From Saccharofermentans sp. (lineage in GTDB: Bacteria > Bacillota > Clostridia > Saccharofermentanales > Saccharofermentanaceae): a DNA stretch of 64,000 nt. Shown here one piece after another: positions 58,089 to 64,000 of the stretch. Location: contig JAILMW010000024.1 of the NCBI GenBank assembly GCA_024692235.1, forward strand, positions 93,748 through 157,747, given 5' to 3'. The stretch's first letter is position 1; the number at the start of each line of letters is the position of its first letter. Both the position numbers and the translations under genes were made by a program. The notes below the pieces were generated by a model. That model did not search any database, was not told the DNA's origin, and worked only from the letters and a program-made list of their open reading frames with translations.

Positions 58089-60752
58089 ATGAGACAGAAG
58101 ACAAGAATGCGTCTTAGAAGAGTTGCCGTACTTATCGTAAGCGCGCTGCTCATCATTAACCTGGGTTCTTGGGTCACCGAGAGCAAAGTCCTGGCCGACA
58201 GCACGGACCTTACGGCTGTAGCGACCATGGAACTTCTGGACCTGTACAAGAAGGATGCGGCTAATCAGAATGTATCCCTTCTCGGGAACAACCCGGCCGG
58301 TCTTAACTATGGAGAGACTTTATACGGGCAGCTTAAATGGACTTTCCCTGATGCCCCTCAAGGTACGGTAACTCCCGGGCAGGAATATACCTATGCCCTC
58401 CCTACCGGAATAACATTCTCCTCCATGAGCGGCAATCTCCTTAAAGGCAGCAATCCCGTAGGCACATACAATATCTCGGGTACATCCATAACTATCATCT
58501 ATTCCGATGATAGCCTAGGACAGGAGTTCTGCAACGGAACCAACAGATGGAGCGATCTTACATTCTCGGGTAAGATCACCAAAGAAGATACGGAAGGTCA
58601 GTTCCTCACTTCCACTACAGTGAACTTCAGCGGAATAGGCGAAAGAACGATCGGCCTTGTACCTCCTGCTGCACCGACATCTCTTGACGTCAATAAAGAT
58701 ACGAGAGAAGATATCAGCACTACCGCCGAACACAGGTATCGTTATACGGCTTATGTAATATCCCACGGACAGAATGATAATGTAGTTATCAATGACTGGA
58801 CTTCACAGGGTCTTTATATGCAGGAAAATACGATCAGCCTGTATAGCGATGCTGCATGTACGATCCCTTATACCGGTGCTTCTCAGAACTGGGCTGACTC
58901 TACGGGATTTAAATATACGATCCCCTCAATGTCCGACGGTCAGACCATATATATAAGATATGAAGTAGTGATCGATAACGCCCTTTACGACCGCAATACT
59001 GCCGAGACGAATTTTCAGGGATACCACGGCAACGTCACCAATACCATAGAGGCAGTAAGCGATACCTCTTCAAGGGTGGTCGATTATAACGATATCGGTA
59101 CGTACAGTGTATATATGAATAAATATCACGGAGTAGATACCGTGATCGACGGCACTATCAACTGGGAGATATATCTTTATGAGATCCCCGATTCATTTAA
59201 CTGCGGATATATAATCGATACCATACCTGCGAATACAGAATATGTAGACGGATCTCTCTATGTTAATTACTGGGGAGATGACCATACCGAAGCGGTAACG
59301 GTCGAGAGGATATCCGATACTCAGATCAAGTTCAATATAAACGATCCCGATCTTCTCAATTATCTTAAAAATGTCAGCGGAGCCAACTGCCAGATAACCT
59401 ATAAAGTGCGCATCATTCGCCAGTTGACTTCCTATGCGGTATACGATAACAGCGCAGTACTGTATTTCGACGGTAATATAGTGGATACGGCAAGAGCAGA
59501 TGCAGGATATACCATGCCTCCGATCCTCGAGAAGACCGGCCTTTATGACGATGCCACGGCTCCCAATGCCTGCTTCGAGGTAACGGTAAACCCGTTGTCG
59601 CTCGACATAGATCAGGGACAGGATACATTGACACTATCCGATACATTACCTGATGTATACGATCTTCAGGTATCCTCTGTAGTGATAACAAGAAGTGACG
59701 GTCAGCCGCTCACCTCAGAATCCTATTCCTACGATGAAGCCACAAGAGAGCTTACGCTCAACATCCTTGACGGGAAAGCATATACCATCACTTACAGAGC
59801 TACTGTCAACAGAAGGATCGGTACACCGCTTGACGAGAACAACAGTACCAATACCATATCCGTAAGCGGTGTAACGCCTGTTGTATCAGGAGCAACTCAT
59901 TTCAGCTGTCAGGTCGTAAGAAGCTCGGGATCCGCTTCTTCCTACAACCCGAACATCGCAAATCTCAATGTCATCAAACACGAGACCGGTGATACGACGG
60001 CGGTAATAAGCGGAGCACAATTCACATTAACGGAGATGAACATTTCGAACGGCAATACCGTAACAGCAGGGGATGATGTCATTAAGACGACAAATGCAAA
60101 CGGTATAGCTTCTTTTGAAGTCGAAAGAGAGAAGATCTACATGCTTACGGAGACTCTGGCTCCGTCAGGATACGAGCTCGACGAGACTATTTACTTCTAC
60201 GCATTTGCGGATACTAACAGCAGCTTACCTTCTACGGTCACATATAACGGGCAGACATATACCGTCACCGTTATAGATTCTGACAGAGTAAGCCGTGATG
60301 TATACTTTGCCAATGACAGAGCAGCAGCCGTGATAATCGATCCGGCAACTCCGACGGAACCTGCTGCCACTACCGTTCCGGCTTCGACCGAACCCGCTCA
60401 GACTACACCGACCGCAACAGCGGCTGCGGCGGTCACCACACCCACTGAGCCGTCTTCCGAGCCTTCAGCCACCACGACAACTCAAGATGCGGTAACTGCT
60501 ACGGAACCTGCGACTTCCGGGATCGATCCCAATGACGTCAACGGTGCAGGAAGAGATCTCGGAAGCGAACACCAGACGGAAGCAGCAACAAATGCGGCGG
60601 CAGTCACTTCTGTAGCTTCCACAGGTGAGATATCAAGCTCCGCAAGGATCCTAGGTGTCATCTATATCTTCGTAGCCTTCCAGATGCTGTCTCTCATTCG
60701 TTATGAGCGCAAGCACGGTATGCTCCCTACAGAAAATGATAAACAGGGATAA
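58089..60752 (+). CDS. Cell-wall-anchored surface protein with adhesin-like repeats and a Cna-B/SpaA-type domain
   Basis: Signal peptide; LNVIKHETGDTTAVISGAQFTLTEMN...YMLTETLAPSGYELDE; Thr/Pro linker; C-terminal ASTGE-TM-RYERKHG. Confidence 0.85.
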   Translation: MRQKTRMRLRRVAVLIVSALLIINLGSWVTESKVLADSTDLTAVATMELLDLYKKDAANQNVSLLGNNPAGLNYGETLYGQLKWTFPDAPQGTVTPGQEYTYALPTGITFSSMSGNLLKGSNPVGTYNISGTSITIIYSDDSLGQEFCNGTNRWSDLTFSGKITKEDTEGQFLTSTTVNFSGIGERTIGLVPPAAPTSLDVNKDTREDISTTAEHRYRYTAYVISHGQNDNVVINDWTSQGLYMQENTISLYSDAACTIPYTGASQNWADSTGFKYTIPSMSDGQTIYIRYEVVIDNALYDRNTAETNFQGYHGNVTNTIEAVSDTSSRVVDYNDIGTYSVYMNKYHGVDTVIDGTINWEIYLYEIPDSFNCGYIIDTIPANTEYVDGSLYVNYWGDDHTEAVTVERISDTQIKFNINDPDLLNYLKNVSGANCQITYKVRIIRQLTSYAVYDNSAVLYFDGNIVDTARADAGYTMPPILEKTGLYDDATAPNACFEVTVNPLSLDIDQGQDTLTLSDTLPDVYDLQVSSVVITRSDGQPLTSESYSYDEATRELTLNILDGKAYTITYRATVNRRIGTPLDENNSTNTISVSGVTPVVSGATHFSCQVVRSSGSASSYNPNIANLNVIKHETGDTTAVISGAQFTLTEMNISNGNTVTAGDDVIKTTNANGIASFEVEREKIYMLTETLAPSGYELDETIYFYAFADTNSSLPSTVTYNGQTYTVTVIDSDRVSRDVYFANDRAAAVIIDPATPTEPAATTVPASTEPAQTTPTATAAAAVTTPTEPSSEPSATTTTQDAVTATEPATSGIDPNDVNGAGRDLGSEHQTEAATNAAAVTSVASTGEISSSARILGVIYIFVAFQMLSLIRYERKHGMLPTENDKQG

Positions 60753-60776
60753 ATGAGATATATCATCTTCAGATAC

Positions 60777-60809
60777 AAGAAGGGTCACCCGCGAGGGTGA
60801 CCCTTCTGT
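60777..60809. terminator. Bidirectional terminator
   Basis: AGAAGGGTCACCCgcgaGGGTGACCCTTCT. Confidence 0.8.
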
Positions 60810-60833
60810 TATGTAATAGATCCGATGATCAGA

Positions 60834-63587
60834 TCATCTTCTGCTCTTTATAGCCTTATATACTTCACTTGCAGTGAAAGGAATAAGAGCCAGAGGGATG
60901 ATAACGAGCCATGCCTGAGGATTCAAAGGTACATTGTCGAAGATCTTGTTAACTCCGGGAATGTAGATAACAGCCAGGAGCATTGCGATAGAAAGACCGA
61001 CAGCCGTATTCATCATCTTATTGGTGAACAGGCCGATCTTAAATACCGACATCCTCTCGGATCTTGCAGCGAATGCTCTGAAGAGCTCGGCAAGGATCAA
61101 TGTAGCGAAAGCCATCGTTCTTGCACCTGTGATATTCTCAACGGAAGTGCTGAAGAAGAATCCGGTCAAATTAGTAAGAGATGTAAGGAAAGCAGTTGCT
61201 ACACATACAAAGATAGCGATAGCCTGAACTGCGATACTTATCTTCATGGAACCGTTGATGATAGGCTCACCCTTCTTTCTGGGAGGAAGCTTCATGATAC
61301 CGGGCTCACCCTTTTCACGGCCGAGAGCCAGAGCGGGGAACGAGTCAGTAACAAGGTTCAACCAGAGAAGCTGGATAGCTGTCAGAGGAGCAGCGATACC
61401 TGGAACGACCGTATTGGGGATAAGAGATATAAGGAAGATAACAAGTATCTCACCTACGTTACAGGAAAGAAGGAAGCTTACGAACTTTCTTATATTCGCA
61501 TAGATAACTCTTCCCTGCTCTACAGCCTTAACGATAGTAGCGAAGTTATCGTCCATAAGGATCATGTCAGCTGCGTTCTTGGATACGTCGGTACCTGTGA
61601 TACCCATGGCAACACCGATGTCGGCAGCCTTGAGTGCAGGTGCGTCGTTAACACCGTCACCTGTCATGGAAGCGATGTGGTTATTGTCACGAAGAGCAGT
61701 TACGATCCTTACCTTGTGCTCAGGAGATACACGAGCATATACATTCGTCGTCTCACATGCAACACGAAGATCTTCCTCGCTCATCTTGTCAAGCTCGGAA
61801 CCGGACAGAGCGCCTGCTCCGTCACCCATCATGTTGAGGTTATTACCGATGGCAACAGCGGAATCCTTGAAGTCACCCGTGATCATTACTGTTCTGATGC
61901 CGGCTTCCTTACATACCGCGATAGCTGCCTTAGCTTCTTCTCTCTCGGGATCGATCATACCGATAAGACCGATAAATACCATATCCTTCTCATGAGAGAA
62001 ATCAGGCTCTACATCAAGGTCATCGTGCTTTCTGTAAGCGAATGCCAGAACACGGATAGCCTTGCTTGCGAACTCGTGATTCTGCTTTGTGATCCTGTCC
62101 ATGAACTCGGGGGTCATGGGATGCTCTCCGTCCTTATCGGCATAGAAAGCACATCTGCTCAAGACGATATCGGGAGCACCCTTAGTAAAGCTTATAAGCT
62201 TTCCTTCCTCGATACCTGCGTTATATGTTGTCATCATCTTACGATCGGAATCGAAAGGTAGCTCCTTAACTCTCTTGAAGCGATTCATCATCTCTTCTCT
62301 GAGCATTCCGCACTTGGAACCGAGTGTAGTAAGAGAACCCTCTGTAGGGTCACCGATACAGGAGTAAGAACCGTCATCTCCCTTTACGATAGATGCGTCA
62401 TTACAAAGCACTGCTGCACGGCAGAGCATTTCGCCTACGCCCTCGGGTGTATATACCTTACCGTCAGGTCCTAAGATACGTCCGTCGGGAGCATAACCGT
62501 TGCCCTCAACGTCATATACATGAAGGCCGTCGTAGATGACCTTTACCGTCATCTGGTTCTGTGTAAGCGTACCTGTCTTATCGGAGCAGATAACGTCTAC
62601 GCAGCCCAATGTCTCTACTGCAAGAAGTCTCTTTACTACCGCATTGCTCTCTGCCATCTTTGTCATACCGATGGAAAGAACGATGGTAACTACGGCTGCA
62701 AGTCCCTCGGGGATAGCAGCAACTGCAAGAGATACGGCTGTCATAAGAGCATCCATTACTGTCTGCTTCTGAACGAAGATATCAACGAGGAATACGATGA
62801 TGCACACGACGATGCAGACTACTGCGAGGATCTTACCTAATGCGTTAAGACCCTTCTGAAGGGGAGTAGTCTCATTCTCGATGCTCGTAAGCTTGTCTGC
62901 TATCTTACCGAGCTCTGTATTACGACCGGTGCCTACAACAACACCCTTGGCACGACCGTATGTTACGGCTGTACCCATAAAGAGCATGTTCTTACGGTCA
63001 CCGATGGAGCAATCCTCATCAAGGACTGCCTTAGCATCCTTATCAACAGGAACGGACTCACCTGTAAGAGATGACTCCTCTGCCTGAAGTGAATTGGAAT
63101 CGATAAGTCTGATATCGGCTGCGATAGCATCACCTGCATCGATGGATACGATATCACCTTCAACAAGTCTCTCGGAATCGACCATAACGAGCTCGCCGTT
63201 ACGGATTACCTTACTCTGAGAAGAGCTCATCTTCTTAAGCGCTGCAAGAGCCTGATCGGCCTTACCTTCCTGGTAAACACCGAGGACAGCGTTAAGGATA
63301 ACGATGGCAATGATGACAAATACATCGATCCATCCCTCAAATCCGTTATTTTCCTTGATTGCCATGACTGCAGAAAGAGCTGCTGCCACGATAAGGATTA
63401 TTACCATCGCGTCTGCGAACTGGAGAAGGAACTTCTTCCACAAAGGAACCTTCTTCTCCTCGCCCAAAGAGTTAGGGCCGAATTTTTCAAGTCGCTCGCC
63501 GGCTTCGGTCGAAGTAAGACCCTTCTCGGTATCTGTACCGAGCTTGCTCAAGACCTCTTCAATACTGCCAACAAAAGGCTTTTCCAT
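60834..63587 (-). CDS. Calcium-translocating P-type ATPase (SERCA/PMCA-like)
   Basis: CSDKTGTLTQNQM, TGDGVNDAPALKAADIGVAMG, PEGLAAVVTIVLSIG. Confidence 0.95.
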   Translation of the reverse strand: MEKPFVGSIEEVLSKLGTDTEKGLTSTEAGERLEKFGPNSLGEEKKVPLWKKFLLQFADAMVIILIVAAALSAVMAIKENNGFEGWIDVFVIIAIVILNAVLGVYQEGKADQALAALKKMSSSQSKVIRNGELVMVDSERLVEGDIVSIDAGDAIAADIRLIDSNSLQAEESSLTGESVPVDKDAKAVLDEDCSIGDRKNMLFMGTAVTYGRAKGVVVGTGRNTELGKIADKLTSIENETTPLQKGLNALGKILAVVCIVVCIIVFLVDIFVQKQTVMDALMTAVSLAVAAIPEGLAAVVTIVLSIGMTKMAESNAVVKRLLAVETLGCVDVICSDKTGTLTQNQMTVKVIYDGLHVYDVEGNGYAPDGRILGPDGKVYTPEGVGEMLCRAAVLCNDASIVKGDDGSYSCIGDPTEGSLTTLGSKCGMLREEMMNRFKRVKELPFDSDRKMMTTYNAGIEEGKLISFTKGAPDIVLSRCAFYADKDGEHPMTPEFMDRITKQNHEFASKAIRVLAFAYRKHDDLDVEPDFSHEKDMVFIGLIGMIDPEREEAKAAIAVCKEAGIRTVMITGDFKDSAVAIGNNLNMMGDGAGALSGSELDKMSEEDLRVACETTNVYARVSPEHKVRIVTALRDNNHIASMTGDGVNDAPALKAADIGVAMGITGTDVSKNAADMILMDDNFATIVKAVEQGRVIYANIRKFVSFLLSCNVGEILVIFLISLIPNTVVPGIAAPLTAIQLLWLNLVTDSFPALALGREKGEPGIMKLPPRKKGEPIINGSMKISIAVQAIAIFVCVATAFLTSLTNLTGFFFSTSVENITGARTMAFATLILAELFRAFAARSERMSVFKIGLFTNKMMNTAVGLSIAMLLAVIYIPGVNKIFDNVPLNPQAWLVIIPLALIPFTASEVYKAIKSRR

Positions 63588-63730
63588 TTTTATACATTAA
63601 TCTCCCTCTGTCTTGCCAAAATATAGGAAGCAAAACAGAATTATTATATATCTTCGTGAAATTCTTTTAAATACAAAGAAGTAAAATCTTTTTGCTCTTC
63701 AGAGCCCCCGAATTATGCAACTTATATATC

Positions 63731-63967
63731 TCAATATTCGACGGGGAGATCTTCGATATCGTAGAGTTTCTTGAACTCCTCTTCATCCGCCTTATTCCTG
63801 ATGAACATGACATCCGTAAAGTGTCCGTCTTCGCGGTTCTTGAACCCTGCTACCTTCTCTCCGGTGCAGATGGAGCTCCTTATAACGGGGTATTCTCTTG
63901 AGGGATCGTAAGGGTATCTTCCCTTATCCTTCCCGGCTCCTGCAAATAAACGATCAAAGAACTTCAT
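63731..63967 (-). CDS. Hypothetical protein
   Basis: 78-aa ORF (MKFFDRLFAGAGKDKGRYPYDPSREYPVIRSSICTGEKVAGFKN...) with GGGGGTGAC upstream. Confidence 0.6.
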   Translation of the reverse strand: MKFFDRLFAGAGKDKGRYPYDPSREYPVIRSSICTGEKVAGFKNREDGHFTDVMFIRNKADEEEFKKLYDIEDLPVEY

Positions 63968-64000
63968 ACGGTCACCCCCGATACCTGAAGTATACCACTC

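Noticed and set aside
60825-62261. 478-aa plus-strand ORF
   Set aside because: Antisense to the well-conserved Ca2+ P-type ATPase; composition is a shadow of codon bias
1-64000. Mobile elements, prophage, CRISPR arrays, tRNA/rRNA genes
   Set aside because: None recognised: no transposase/integrase motifs, no regular repeat arrays, and no tRNA-like GTTCRANYC arms seen in intergenic regions

Overview
64 kb chromosomal window from a low-to-mid GC Gram-positive bacterium, probably Clostridia (judged from gene content and the T-box; no 16S or tRNA seen). From left to right it holds: a polar amino-acid ABC transporter; a DHH phosphoesterase; a large surface-anchored propeller/CBM/glycosidase-like protein; an IreB-RuvX-DUF1292 housekeeping block; mtaB; and aspS with a T-box leader. 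A tandem-duplicated two-gene module on the minus strand (about 80-aa helical protein plus about 700-aa protein with a C-terminal NlpC/P60- or CHAP-like domain) follows, then coaX/ECF transporter/coaBC, an intracellular GH10 xylanase, a two-component system, GH127 arabinofuranosidase, a small-protein/HIRAN operon with two apparent lesions, and a LacI-type sensor-EAL-beta-helix fusion. The right part is a uronate/aldouronate utilisation region (kdgK, eda, uxaC, sugar ABC transporter, acetylesterase, uxuA, uxuB, GntR), then RNase R/SecG, a Cna-B-type surface protein and a Ca2+ P-type ATPase. Strongest candidates for follow-up: (1) the duplicated small-helical/peptidase-tailed module at 13423-18159; (2) the 34722-35830 small-protein/HIRAN operon with an in-frame TGA and a homopolymer frameshift; (3) an apparent Asn (AAC) specifier in the aspS T-box; (4) a 14-bp palindrome, consensus ACTAGMATRYTAGT, at four promoters of the uronate region; (5) the sensor-EAL-beta-helix protein; (6) a histidine-less HPr/Crh-like protein. 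All homology calls come from reading motifs, not from database searches.
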